Assembly: GCA_036387315.1 (NCBI GenBank) | Contig: DASVTY010000026.1 | Coordinates: forward strand, 1 to 64,000 | Length of the DNA stretch: 64,000 nucleotides | Direction of reading: 5' to 3' | DNA from: JALZCH01 sp036387315 | Lineage (GTDB): Bacteria; Acidobacteriota; Blastocatellia; Pyrinomonadales; Pyrinomonadaceae | Shown: piece by piece, positions 33,790 to 42,005 of the stretch | Layout: the number at the start of each line of letters is the position of its first letter | Position numbering within the stretch: position 1 is the first letter of the stretch | Notes under the pieces: generated by a model | Seen by the model: the letters and a program-made list of their open reading frames with translations, nothing else | Databases searched by the model: none | What the model was told of the DNA's origin: nothing | Made by a program: the position numbers and the translations under genes

Positions 33790-35073
33790 CTATTTTTTAG
33801 ATTTTTTATCACCCGCCGGAGCTTCTGTTTGCGGCGCGGTCTGCGGCGGCATCGGCGCGGGCGCTGCCGGTAATTCGACTTTTATGTCTTCCGGTCGCGG
33901 CAAGCTGATTTGATTTCGCGCCACGACTTCTTCTATCCATTGGTCGCGTTTTTGTGTTTTTACGCCTTCGCGCGCTTTGTCAGCCATTCCTGTCGGCGGC
34001 GCGTAAGGATTTGCGCCGCTTGCGGGCGCCGAAGTCATCAGCAAAATATGCCGCACATTGTAAGTTTCGCCCGCTTTATTTTCGAGCTTGATAATGTGAT
34101 AGCCGTATTGCGATTCGACCAGATTTTCGGCGACTTTGCCGTTTTCGAGAGCGAGCGCGGCGGCTTCAAATTCAGGAACCATTTGCCCTTTTTTGACGTT
34201 TTCATACAAACCGCCTTTGTCTTTGCTGCCCGGGTCTTCGGAAAACTCTTTGGCGAGCTTGCCGAAATCTTCGCCCGATTTCGCGCGCGCCAAAACCTGC
34301 GCGGCTTTGTCTTTGATTTTCGACGAATCGAGTTCGGGGTGTTGCTTGACGTAATCGGCAATCTCCGTCTCGCTTGCCGTCATACTCGCGTCGGACTTTC
34401 GGGCGTACTGCTGCGCCAAAAACTGCGCCTGCTGCAAAGCGATTTGCAATTGAGTTTCGCGTTTCTGGTCAAAACCTTCGCTGCGGGCTTTTTCCGCTCT
34501 AAGGGAGATTTTCGCCCAGCTTTCGCGCGCTCTTTTCAATTCTTCTTCGGTGAATTCGGTTTTGCCCGTGGCGCCTTCTTCCGCGCCGCGCTGTTTAATC
34601 AAATCCAAAAATGTGTTGAATTTCGTTTCGTTTTCGGGATTTTGGTAGAAAGCCGTAACCTGTTCCGGCGTAATATCGGCAAAAGGCGGCGCGCCTTTGC
34701 TGTTCTGAGTATCGTACGCGGTCGCAATGACGGTCGAAGCAATAAATTCGAGCTGCTGTTTGTTTCCGGGATCATCAGCCAAACCGTTTTTGCGCGCTTC
34801 GGCGGCGACGGCGAGCAGTTTTTTCAAATCATCGAGAAACTCTTTGATTTGTTCGGGGCTTCCGGCAATCATTTGCTGGCTTTGCGGCGGCAAAGTTTTG
34901 ATGACAGCCGATACGTCGTCCGCAGTGAGACTAGTTAAAGCGGCGGCTGATTGGGTTTGCTGCTGCGCGCCCGGCGTTTTAGCGTTTTTGTTGCACGCCG
35001 ACGAGGCGGTAAAACTAACTGCTAAAGCGGAAATTATAAAAACGTTTTTAAGTTTGACAGATTTTTTATTCAT
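33790..35073 (-). CDS. lipoprotein parvulin-type peptidyl-prolyl isomerase
   Basis: 427 residues with a lipobox at 'SFTASSAC' (Cys27), so an anchored periplasmic lipoprotein. SurA-like N-domain, parvulin domain ('LARAKSGEDFGKLAKEFSEDPG', 'VESQYGYHIIKLEN'), Pro-rich tail. It shares long near-identical segments with the downstream paralogue, so the pair is a tandem duplication with different anchors. It starts 5 bp after the epimerase stop. Confidence 0.92.
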   Translation of the reverse strand: MNKKSVKLKNVFIISALAVSFTASSACNKNAKTPGAQQQTQSAAALTSLTADDVSAVIKTLPPQSQQMIAGSPEQIKEFLDDLKKLLAVAAEARKNGLADDPGNKQQLEFIASTVIATAYDTQNSKGAPPFADITPEQVTAFYQNPENETKFNTFLDLIKQRGAEEGATGKTEFTEEELKRARESWAKISLRAEKARSEGFDQKRETQLQIALQQAQFLAQQYARKSDASMTASETEIADYVKQHPELDSSKIKDKAAQVLARAKSGEDFGKLAKEFSEDPGSKDKGGLYENVKKGQMVPEFEAAALALENGKVAENLVESQYGYHIIKLENKAGETYNVRHILLMTSAPASGANPYAPPTGMADKAREGVKTQKRDQWIEEVVARNQISLPRPEDIKVELPAAPAPMPPQTAPQTEAPAGDKKSKK

Positions 35074-35078
35074 TAAAT

Positions 35079-35483
35079 TTAGTGTTTTTCCATCGGCTGG
35101 ACTAATTCAAGCAAAACGCCGCCCGACGACGCCGGATGCACGAATGCAATCAGGCAATTGTCTGCACCGACACGCGGTTTTTCGTCAATTAATCTCGCGC
35201 CTTGTTCTTTAAGCTGCGCTAGCGCGGCTTCGATGTCTTCGACTTCGACGGCGATATGATGAATTCCGCCGCCGCGTTTTTCTAAAAATTTGGCAATCGG
35301 CGAATCATCCGCCGTCGGTTCGAGCAATTCGATTCTGGTTTCGCCAATCGGCAGCATCGCCACGCGAACCTTTTGTTCTTCGACAATTTCGGCGTGCGTC
35401 TGTTCCAATCCGAGAGCGTCCTGCCAAAATTTCAACGCTTCGTCAATTCCTTTAGTCGCAATTCCAAGATGATTGATTTTCAT
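35079..35483 (-). CDS. mce: methylmalonyl-CoA epimerase
   Basis: 134 residues, VOC fold. 'INHLGIATKGIDEALKFW', 'GIHHIAVEVEDIEAAL' and 'VFVHPASSGGVLLELVQP'-like C-end provide the metal His and Glu ligands of the epimerase, which interconverts R and S methylmalonyl-CoA. It shares an ATGA overlap with the gene before it, and meaB is one gene upstream, supporting a propionate/methylmalonyl-CoA role. The mutase subunits are not in the window. Confidence 0.9.
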   Translation of the reverse strand: MKINHLGIATKGIDEALKFWQDALGLEQTHAEIVEEQKVRVAMLPIGETRIELLEPTADDSPIAKFLEKRGGGIHHIAVEVEDIEAALAQLKEQGARLIDEKPRVGADNCLIAFVHPASSGGVLLELVQPMEKH

Positions 35484-36094
35484 TTCTGCTCCAAAATTGC
35501 GATAAAAATCCGCATTAAATTTTCCAGGTCTTCCAACAAATCAAAACTTTTGATGTCTTGTAAAATGACTTTTTGGTTTCGATTCAACTCACCAAATTGC
35601 CAGATGTTTCCGGTCGTCACCGCACCGTAAATTATTTGTTGCTCGGTTTCGTCTGCTTTATCGAGCGCAATCATTTCAACGGCAAGCTGCGTAAAACCCC
35701 GCGTTAAATCCGCGTTTTTGGCTTCCACAACAAGCAAGTTTCGGTCGTGCCGGAGGAAATAATCAAGCGAGCCTTTAAGTTGATGATTATATTCAAACCA
35801 ATATTCCGAACTCAGTTTGGATTGAGTTAAGCGCCTTAACTCTGCCATAACCGGCGCAATTAAAAATTCACGGCGCGTAATTTCATTTTCCAAACTAATG
35901 TGAATCAAAGCATCTTCGACTTGTTCACGAAGGCGCTCCAAAACGCCCAATTCACGGTCTGCGCTCGGCAATTCGAGTCTGGCATTTTGCTTTTTGTAAC
36001 CAAAATACGCGACGACATCTTCAGTGCTGGCGCGCATCCTGAAATAATCGTGAAAAGTATAAGACTGTTCTGGAGAAATAATCTGTCGCATCAT
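35480..36094 (-). CDS. possible PD-(D/E)XK nuclease-fold protein between mce and meaB
   Basis: 204 residues. 'LKGSLDYFLRHDRNLLVVEAKNADLTRGFTQLAVEMIAL' has the D...E-x-K spacing of PD-(D/E)XK proteins, with a helix Gln after it. The rest is helical and unfamiliar. It overlaps both neighbours by 4 bp (ATGA), so it is an integral part of the operon, although nothing links a nuclease fold to methylmalonyl-CoA metabolism. It may be a non-catalytic relative. Confidence 0.65.
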   Translation of the reverse strand: MMRQIISPEQSYTFHDYFRMRASTEDVVAYFGYKKQNARLELPSADRELGVLERLREQVEDALIHISLENEITRREFLIAPVMAELRRLTQSKLSSEYWFEYNHQLKGSLDYFLRHDRNLLVVEAKNADLTRGFTQLAVEMIALDKADETEQQIIYGAVTTGNIWQFGELNRNQKVILQDIKSFDLLEDLENLMRIFIAILEQK

Positions 36095-37086
36095 AATTCG
36101 ATTTTAGCCAAAATCTCCTCAACCGCCGAATACGGGTCACATTCTTTGTTTGCTACCGACAACGCTAAATTTTCCAATTTTTCCTTCGCGCCATTTCTGT
36201 TTAAAGCTTTCGTCAAAAGACTTTCCCGTAATAATTCTAAAAGCCGCCAGTGCGCGATTGATTTGCGGCGCTCCAGGCTCGATTCGTTTTGTTTTTGATA
36301 ATCCGCGTAAGATTTGATTGCCTGTGACAAATCTTCGATGCCTTTGTTTTCGGTTGCGATTGTCCGCACAATCGGCGGCATCCACATATCCGGTCGGTGC
36401 GCAAGATCGAGCAGTGCTTTTAATTCTTTTTCGGTGCGAATTACGCCTTCGCGGTCGGCTTTGTTGATGACGAAAACGTCGCCGATTTCCATAATTCCGG
36501 CTTTGATCGCTTGAATATCGTCGCCCATTCCCGGCACTAAAACCACGACCGAAACATCTGCGGTTTTGACGATTTCCACTTCGTCCTGACCGACGCCGAC
36601 TGTTTCGACAATAACTTTTTCGTAACCGGCGGCGTCAAGAATCGCTACCGCGTCAACCGTCGCCCGCGACAAACCGCCGAGATTCCCGCGCGTTGCCATC
36701 GAGCGAATAAAAACGTTTTTATCGAGTCCGAGCGCCTGCATTCGAATGCGGTCGCCTAAGATAGCGCCGCCCGAAAAAGGACTCGAAGGATCAACGCAAA
36801 CAATCCCAATGCGCTCGCCTTTTTCGCGATAAAACAACGCCAATTTATCAACGAGCGAAGATTTCCCCGCGCCGGGCGAGCCTGTAACTCCGATCACCAA
36901 AGCGCGCCCGGTTTTCGGAAATACGCCTTTCATCAAATCGGCGGCGTCTTCGGCTCCGTCTTCGACTTTGGAAATCGCGCGAGCCACAGCTCGCAAATCG
37001 CCCGCCAATATTTTTTCCAGCTTATTCTCGTCAATCATCCTGTTTGTCGTCTTTTTGAGCGGCAGCGCAAAATATGATTTTCTCAT
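36091..37086 (-). CDS. meaB: methylmalonyl-CoA mutase-associated GTPase MeaB
   Basis: About 331 residues from ATG 37086 (315 from ATG 37038, also plausible). Walker A 'GVTGSPGAGKSSLVDKL', 'VCVDPSSPFSGGAILGDRIRM' (switch), 'VETVGVGQDEVEI' and 'NKADREG' are diagnostic of the MeaB/ArgK G3E GTPases that protect and load B12-dependent mutases. First gene of the long minus-strand operon that runs to 29776. Confidence 0.93.
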   Translation of the reverse strand: MRKSYFALPLKKTTNRMIDENKLEKILAGDLRAVARAISKVEDGAEDAADLMKGVFPKTGRALVIGVTGSPGAGKSSLVDKLALFYREKGERIGIVCVDPSSPFSGGAILGDRIRMQALGLDKNVFIRSMATRGNLGGLSRATVDAVAILDAAGYEKVIVETVGVGQDEVEIVKTADVSVVVLVPGMGDDIQAIKAGIMEIGDVFVINKADREGVIRTEKELKALLDLAHRPDMWMPPIVRTIATENKGIEDLSQAIKSYADYQKQNESSLERRKSIAHWRLLELLRESLLTKALNRNGAKEKLENLALSVANKECDPYSAVEEILAKIEL

Positions 37087-37123
37087 TTTTCGCCATAAAA
37101 GCAACCCATTGAGGAACTGAGAA

Positions 37124-37249
37124 TTAGAGCGGTTATGGAATCAGTGTATTAGTAGCAACGAAATCAACGGTAGTGAGCGAGTCAATTAACAAACCCGCTC
37201 ACTACCGTTCGCGGTACTGATATGTACATCCATGCTTGAATTGCTCTAA
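37124..37249. mobile_element. MITE-like palindromic element, copy 1
   Basis: Bounded by TTAGAGC and GCTCTAA. Shares ATGGAATCAGTGT, a GGTAGTGAGCG...CGCTCACTACC stem and TTCGCGGTACTGA with copy 2 at 50892-51031. The central loop is in opposite orientation to copy 2. No coding capacity. It lies inside a TTCTCAG heptad-repeat hairpin. Confidence 0.75.
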
Positions 37250-37251
37250 AA

Positions 37252-37325
37252 ACGGAGAACGGATAACCGCTTTATTCTCAGCTATCCGTTCTCCGTCTCC
37301 GGTTCTCAGTTCTCAGTTCTCAATT
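37252..37325. repeat. hairpin plus TTCTCAG heptads
   Basis: ACGGAGAACGGATA (37252-37265) and TATCCGTTCTCCGT (37283-37296) are perfect arms, followed by three tandem TTCTCAG-like heptads. A fragment of the reverse complement (GAACTGAGAATT) lies at 37114-37125, left of the MITE, suggesting the MITE split this repeat. Confidence 0.7.
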
Positions 37326-37326
37326 C

Positions 37327-37827
37327 TTAAACCATCGGTTCATCCGCCGAAGGTCCGTACATCGAAGGCACGGGAATGTTTTTTAAACGCATATAAACCG
37401 AAAGCTGACCGCGATGGTGAATCAAATGGTTAAAACACATTCCGCGAATAGCGGCGATGCGCGGCAATTGGAAAAAAACCTGCTCGCCGTTGCGCAAAGT
37501 CCAGGGTTGCATAAAGTGCTCGTCCGGCACATCTTTTAAAGCGTCGAAACAATTTGCCAGCGCTTTGTCGAACATTTCGACCAGTTCTTCGGTTGTTTTC
37601 GCCGTTTTCGGAACGTAATCTCCGGCGGCAAAATCAATCTGCTCTTTTTGAATTATCGTGGCGAGCCAGCCGGTCATTTCGACGACATGCGTGGCGAGCC
37701 TGCCGAACGACGTTGATCTTTCGTGCGGTTTCCAATCAAATTCGCTTGCGGGCAAGCGTTCCAACATTTTACGGGTGGTCGCGGCTTCCTGTTTTAACTC
37801 AGCCGCGAGAACTTCGCTCAAACTCAT
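37327..37827 (-). CDS. DinB/YfiT-family protein
   Basis: 166 residues from ATG 37827, preceded by CAGGAGC at good spacing. Four-helix bundle with the DinB metal triad: His in 'KPHERSTSFGRLATHVVEM' and 'FNHLIHHRGQLSVYMR'. DinB-like proteins are probable metal-dependent thiol transferases (mycothiol or bacillithiol type in other phyla); no substrate can be read here. Single-gene unit ending 2 bp from the heptad repeat. Confidence 0.85.
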   Translation of the reverse strand: MSLSEVLAAELKQEAATTRKMLERLPASEFDWKPHERSTSFGRLATHVVEMTGWLATIIQKEQIDFAAGDYVPKTAKTTEELVEMFDKALANCFDALKDVPDEHFMQPWTLRNGEQVFFQLPRIAAIRGMCFNHLIHHRGQLSVYMRLKNIPVPSMYGPSADEPMV

Positions 37828-38082
37828 AATTTTTGCTCCTGTATAAAAGAATGGAAAATTAATATACAAGATGCTTTTTGCGGCGGCAAATCCGAATATA
37901 AATTGAAACTAATATTTTATATTGCATCATTTTCATTCAACCCGATTGTCTTAAAGATGCTTTTTCAAACCCAAAAAATAAAACAGCAAAAACATCGGCA
38001 GAATCCGTCAGGCAAAGTGAGCACGAAAGTAAGCTCAATATTTAAACGACTTAAATCTATTTTTTAAACTCTTTCGGCAATC

Positions 38083-38098
38083 TGGCATACGCATTGCA
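38083..38098 (+). promoter_or_regulatory. sigma-54 promoter for secreted protein 38153
   Basis: TGGCAT-N5-TTGCA with GG-N10-GC spacing, 55 bp before ATG 38153. The rest of 37828-38152 holds nothing else I can name. Confidence 0.7.
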
Positions 38099-38152
38099 TT
38101 TTCGCTTGCCATAACGAACAGAGAAATTGAATTTAAATAAACAGGAGAAGAG

Positions 38153-38752
38153 ATGCGAACGAACAAACTTCACGGATTTAATTTTTTGTTGGCGATTATG
38201 GCAACGGTTCTTTCATTTTCCGGTTTTGCAGCCGCAAACACAGTTTCAAAAGCTAATTCTGCGCGGTCAAGCAAAATCGCTCTCGAAGCGTTATCAAACA
38301 AAATAAAAACGGATACGGGCATCAGCGATGTCAGCTTGAAGTTTGAAAAAGTGAATCAGTACAGCATTTCAAAATCAACAATCGGCGTTAAAGGCAGCGC
38401 CAAATATTTCATTAACTCAGAGTTTGTCACTCCTCTGACGTTTGATGTCAAAGTGAACACGGCGGATTTTAGCGTTGTAAACGTCAATTATGATTTTGAA
38501 GACGCCGACGACACCGTTGCAGTCGGTTCGCCGGTTGAGGAAAACATTACTCAAAAATTATTAAAACAAATCAAAAATCAACATAAGACGGCAAACGTCG
38601 TAATTTCGATTGATAATTTAGAAACGCTGGAAAATCAATTAAAAGGAACCGGCGAAGTCAGAATCGGCGATTTCGAGTGGCGCAGAATCGAATTTGACGC
38701 CTCGCTCAATAAAAAAGGCGTCGGAACGGTTAAATATAAAATTCAGGAATAA
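38153..38752 (+). CDS. secreted hypothetical protein under sigma-54-type promoter
   Basis: 199 residues. Signal peptide 'GFNFLLAIMATVLSFSGFAAA'; the mature protein is beta-rich and charged with no Cys. Segments such as 'STIGVKGSAKYFINSEFVTPLTFDVKV' suggest a single beta sandwich or barrel-like domain. No family recognised. RBS CAGGAGAAG. A strong bidirectional terminator follows. The sigma-54-type promoter upstream links it to the 13-27 kb stress genes. Confidence 0.7.
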   Translation: MRTNKLHGFNFLLAIMATVLSFSGFAAANTVSKANSARSSKIALEALSNKIKTDTGISDVSLKFEKVNQYSISKSTIGVKGSAKYFINSEFVTPLTFDVKVNTADFSVVNVNYDFEDADDTVAVGSPVEENITQKLLKQIKNQHKTANVVISIDNLETLENQLKGTGEVRIGDFEWRRIEFDASLNKKGVGTVKYKIQE

Positions 38753-38766
38753 GTTGAGTTTGAGAG

Positions 38767-38810
38767 AAAAAGAAAAGCGGCGAATTTAAAAGTTCGCCGC
38801 TTTTCTTTTT
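38767..38810. terminator. bidirectional 18-bp-stem terminator
   Basis: AAAAAGAAAAGCGGCGAA and its exact complement, 8-nt loop, between convergent genes. Confidence 0.9.
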
Positions 38811-38811
38811 T

Positions 38812-39954
38812 TTAAGCCTTCAAAAGCTGTTTGGCGATAACAATTCGTTGAATCTCGCTTGTCCCTTCGCCGATGGTGCAGAGCTTTGAATCGCGCCAGT
38901 ATTTTTCCGCCGGATAATCTTTCGTATAGCCGTAACCGCCGTGAATCTGAACGCTTTCTTCCGAAACCCGCACAGCGACTTCCGAAGCATAAAGTTTCGC
39001 CATCGCCGATTGTTTAGTCGTTTTCTTTCCGGCGTCTTTGAGCGCGGCAGCTTGTTGAGTCAATAAACGTGCGGCTTCTATTTGCGTTGCCATATCCGCC
39101 AATTTAAATTGAATCGCCTGAAACTCGGCAATCGGTTTGCCGAATTGCTGACGCTCTTTGGCGTAACGCACGGCGGCTTCGTAAGCGCCCTGAGCTATTC
39201 CGACCGAGAGGGCGGCGATTGAAATACGTCCGCCATCGAGAATCTGCATTGCTTGCAGAAAACCTTCGCCTTCGTTGCCGAGTCGTTGTGCGTCGTCAAT
39301 GTAACAATCTTCAAACACAACCGAAGCGGTTTCAGAAGCGCGCATTCCCAATTTATTTTCTTTTTTGGCTGGCGCAAAACCTTTCATTCCCTTTTCAAAA
39401 ACAAACGCTGTAATTCCCTTGTTTCCTTTTTCGCGGTCCGTCACGGCGACAGCAACGCAAGTATCTCCGCTGATGGCGTGAGTGATAAAATTCTTCGAGC
39501 CGTTAACAACCCATCCGCCGTTTTGCCGAACAGCGGTCGTACGTGTCCCGGACGCATCCGACCCCGCGCCCGCTTCGGTCAAGCCCCACGCGCCGAGATG
39601 TTTTCCGGTCGCCAGCGGCTCGACGTATTTGCGTTTTTGCTCTTCCGAGCCGTACTGAAAAATGTGATTCGTACACAAAGAATTATGCGCCGCCACGGAC
39701 AAACCGATTGAGCCGTCAACGCGCCCCAATTCCTCGATAATCGTCGCGTATTCGACATAACCTAAACCCGAACCGCCGTATTCTTCGGGAAAAATAATCC
39801 CCAAAAGCCCCAGTTCGGCAAGCTGCGGAAAAATTTCGAGCGGCAAATGCTGAGCCTCGTCCCATTCCATCACATTCGGCTTCAACTCGCTTTCGGCAAA
39901 CTCGCGCACGCTGTATTTGATTTGAAGCTGATCTTCGGTAAGTTCAAAATTCAT
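38812..39954 (-). CDS. acyl-CoA dehydrogenase
   Basis: 380 residues, standard ACAD length. 'WGLTEAGAGSDASGTRTTA' (FAD and substrate site), 'GMRASETASVVFEDCYI', 'RQQFGKPIAEFQAIQFKLADM', 'QIHGGYGYTKDYPAEKYWRD' with FAD-binding, and 'IGEGTSEIQRIVIAKQLL' with the usual C-terminal end. It oxidises an acyl-CoA at the alpha-beta position; chain specificity not predictable. Single gene, convergent with 38153. Confidence 0.95.
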   Translation of the reverse strand: MNFELTEDQLQIKYSVREFAESELKPNVMEWDEAQHLPLEIFPQLAELGLLGIIFPEEYGGSGLGYVEYATIIEELGRVDGSIGLSVAAHNSLCTNHIFQYGSEEQKRKYVEPLATGKHLGAWGLTEAGAGSDASGTRTTAVRQNGGWVVNGSKNFITHAISGDTCVAVAVTDREKGNKGITAFVFEKGMKGFAPAKKENKLGMRASETASVVFEDCYIDDAQRLGNEGEGFLQAMQILDGGRISIAALSVGIAQGAYEAAVRYAKERQQFGKPIAEFQAIQFKLADMATQIEAARLLTQQAAALKDAGKKTTKQSAMAKLYASEVAVRVSEESVQIHGGYGYTKDYPAEKYWRDSKLCTIGEGTSEIQRIVIAKQLLKA

Positions 39955-40084
39955 AAGTTTCGATCAATATTTTTAAGGATTTTCTAAACTCAGTTTGCCA
40001 CAAACGCTCATAAAAAAGGTAGTGACTAATATTGCGGCGGTGAAAAATAATTGTTTTTGACGAATTAAAGCGAGATTAGATGTG

Positions 40085-40118
40085 TCTCAAAAATCAGTAA
40101 ATGAGTTTAGTTTTGAGA
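40085..40118. repeat. inverted repeat upstream of 40259
   Basis: TCTCAAAA...TTTTGAGA arms of 8 bp with an 18-bp spacer, in the 304-bp gap between divergent genes 38812 and 40259. Possibly an operator. Confidence 0.3.
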
Positions 40119-40258
40119 TTTTGATTTTAACAATTCATTAACACAAGATAAGTTTTTTTCTTAAATTGTCTGCGTTTCAGTTCCCATTTGTGACAAACTA
40201 ATAGCAAAATTAAGCAGCGATGTTTTTTGCAACGAAGAAAACCGATGCCAAAGGATAA

Positions 40259-41035
40259 ATGAGAATGAAATTAAAACTACGATTTCTGATTGCAGCCGTT
40301 TTTGTGCTGGCGATTTATATTCCGGTTGTGCAGGCACAAGCGTATCTAACATTTGAAGGCGGCAACGGCTCTCCGCTCACAATCACGCTTCAACAAACCG
40401 TCACCTACACAATAAACAATTCAAATTGCTCCGGCGGCGGTCCTGTTTTTATCTTTGATGGAGCAGGCGATCCCTTACAGGGTCTTTTTCTGCCTGTTAC
40501 CGGAACGATTACCTTTTTCATTAATGGCGGAACTGCGCAACCCATCACTGCTGCGGCTTCGGGCGTTACTGCCAATAATATTTCTCCGAATGACATTTTC
40601 ATATTTGGCGCTCAAACGGGTGCGCCCAACGGTAGTATGATTGTTCTCAATGCGGGCACAGTTATGACCACCAGCAACGCCGCCGGTCCTACGCCTGCAA
40701 ATGGCAGTTACCCTACTTTCATCACTGAGGGTAATGGCGTTCAATGCAGCGAGAATGGGATAGCTACGGCGGTGACTGCCGCATCTGTTTCCATTTCGGG
40801 GAGAGTCTTAACAAATAATGGGCGCGGCTTGAACAATGCTTTGGTTTACTCGACTGATCGGGAAGGAAACACTCGCGGAGCTAAAACAAACTCTTTCGGC
40901 TATTATCGTTTTGAAGACGTTCAGGCAGGTCAAACCATCACACTAACAGTCGTCTCGAAACGCTTTCAGTTTGCTCCAAAGGTTATCAATCTCAACGAAG
41001 AAATCAGAGAACTAAACTTTATCGGTGAACCGTAA
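40259..41035 (+). CDS. secreted protein with carboxypeptidase-regulatory-like domain
   Basis: 258 residues. Signal peptide to about residue 27 ('IPVVQAQA'). Central beta domain with two Cys, then a C-terminal CarboxypepD_reg-like domain: 'SISGRVLTNNGRGLNNALVYSTDREGNTRGAKTNSFGYYRFEDVQAGQ'. Such beta-sandwich modules are common in secreted Acidobacteriota proteins. Role unknown. Start could also be ATG 40265. Similar C-terminal module in the partial gene at 62961. Confidence 0.75.
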   Translation: MRMKLKLRFLIAAVFVLAIYIPVVQAQAYLTFEGGNGSPLTITLQQTVTYTINNSNCSGGGPVFIFDGAGDPLQGLFLPVTGTITFFINGGTAQPITAAASGVTANNISPNDIFIFGAQTGAPNGSMIVLNAGTVMTTSNAAGPTPANGSYPTFITEGNGVQCSENGIATAVTAASVSISGRVLTNNGRGLNNALVYSTDREGNTRGAKTNSFGYYRFEDVQAGQTITLTVVSKRFQFAPKVINLNEEIRELNFIGEP

Positions 41036-41110
41036 GACTCTTGATAGAAATTTACCGTTCAAGATTTTAAGAAGAAAAACGTCTTAAAACCTTTCTTACT
41101 TAAAACATTA

Positions 41111-41134
41111 TTGAGGCTTTAATAAAAGTCTCAA
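41111..41134 (+). terminator. hairpin after 40259 gene
   Basis: TTGAGGCTTT...AAAGTCTCAA arms match 9 of 10; weak T tract. Confidence 0.45.
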
Positions 41135-41226
41135 TAACGGGTATTTTGAGACATTTTGAAAGTCGCTGTGCAGGCTTTCACGCCCATTGAATTGTACGGA
41201 TGCGTGTTTCCCATAAAACTTTTTTT

Positions 41227-41817
41227 TTACCGGACAGCTAGAATTTGAACGACCGCGCTATGACCGTTGTGATATTTGCCTTCCTGAACTTCCCGTTCTA
41301 TTTCTCGGGCAATTTCAAATCTTAAAGGGCTTAATTCCCGGCGGAGCGTTTCGAGCGGCATTGTCATATCAATTTTCGGTCCGCCCGTTCCAAATTCAAT
41401 CTGCTTCGGTGTATATGCTTCAAGCAAAAATGTTCCTTTTGATTTCAATCCCGCAACAACTTTTGTGTGAAGTGTACGACGCACGACAGCAGGAACGTGC
41501 GCCCAAATGGAGATAATCGTGTCCCAGGAATTTTCTTCGATTTCAAAATCCGATAAATCGGCAACAATGGTTTTTATCGCGACGCCGTTTTCATCTGCTA
41601 AACGTTGAGCTTTTTCGAGACCGACAGGTGATAAATCTACGGCTGTGACCTCAAAACCGTGCATCGCCAAAAAAACAGCGTTACGTCCTTCGCCTTCAGC
41701 CAGGCACAGAGTTTTGCCTTTGGTCAAACTCTCAATATTTGCTTTAAGAAAATCATTTGGTTGTGTGCCGTAAGCAAATCCCTGTTCACTATATCTTTCG
41801 TTCCACATATTTATCAT
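41227..41817 (-). CDS. class I SAM-dependent methyltransferase
   Basis: 196 residues. 'MWNERYSEQGFAYGTQPNDFL' is the opening of the TehB/UbiE-like group; 'TLCLAEGEGRNAVFLA' is motif I (E-G-E-G-R-N) and 'VTAVDLSPVGLEKAQ' motif II. Substrate unknown; relatives include tellurite- and thiol-methylating enzymes. Start ATG 41817 or 41808. Confidence 0.88.
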   Translation of the reverse strand: MINMWNERYSEQGFAYGTQPNDFLKANIESLTKGKTLCLAEGEGRNAVFLAMHGFEVTAVDLSPVGLEKAQRLADENGVAIKTIVADLSDFEIEENSWDTIISIWAHVPAVVRRTLHTKVVAGLKSKGTFLLEAYTPKQIEFGTGGPKIDMTMPLETLRRELSPLRFEIAREIEREVQEGKYHNGHSAVVQILAVR

Positions 41818-41918
41818 TTACCAATAAATGCATTAAAAACACAATGAGGAAGAGTCGTTACATAAAACGCGAAGCAACCGGATGCTTAAGATGGTGTGGG
41901 CAAACCTGATTAAAACGG

Positions 41919-41992
41919 CAAAAAGCGGAAGCCCGCACGCAGTAAGAGTGTTAAAGAAAACGCTCTTACTGCGTGCGGGCTTCCGCTTTTTG
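41919..41992. repeat. 32-bp-stem hairpin, REP-like or terminator
   Basis: Arms 41919-41950 and 41961-41992 match 31 of 32 (core GCGGAAGCCCGCACGCAGTA). It lies 13 bp after the stop of the minus gene 42006-42560 and can serve as its terminator, but is longer and more GC-rich than others here. Confidence 0.75.
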
Positions 41993-42005
41993 TATTTTGT
42001 TAACT

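Noticed and set aside
33910..34938. 342-codon open frame antisense to the lipoprotein prolyl isomerase
   Set aside because: Phe/Arg-rich translation with no domain, fully inside a gene with lipobox and parvulin motifs; an antisense shadow.
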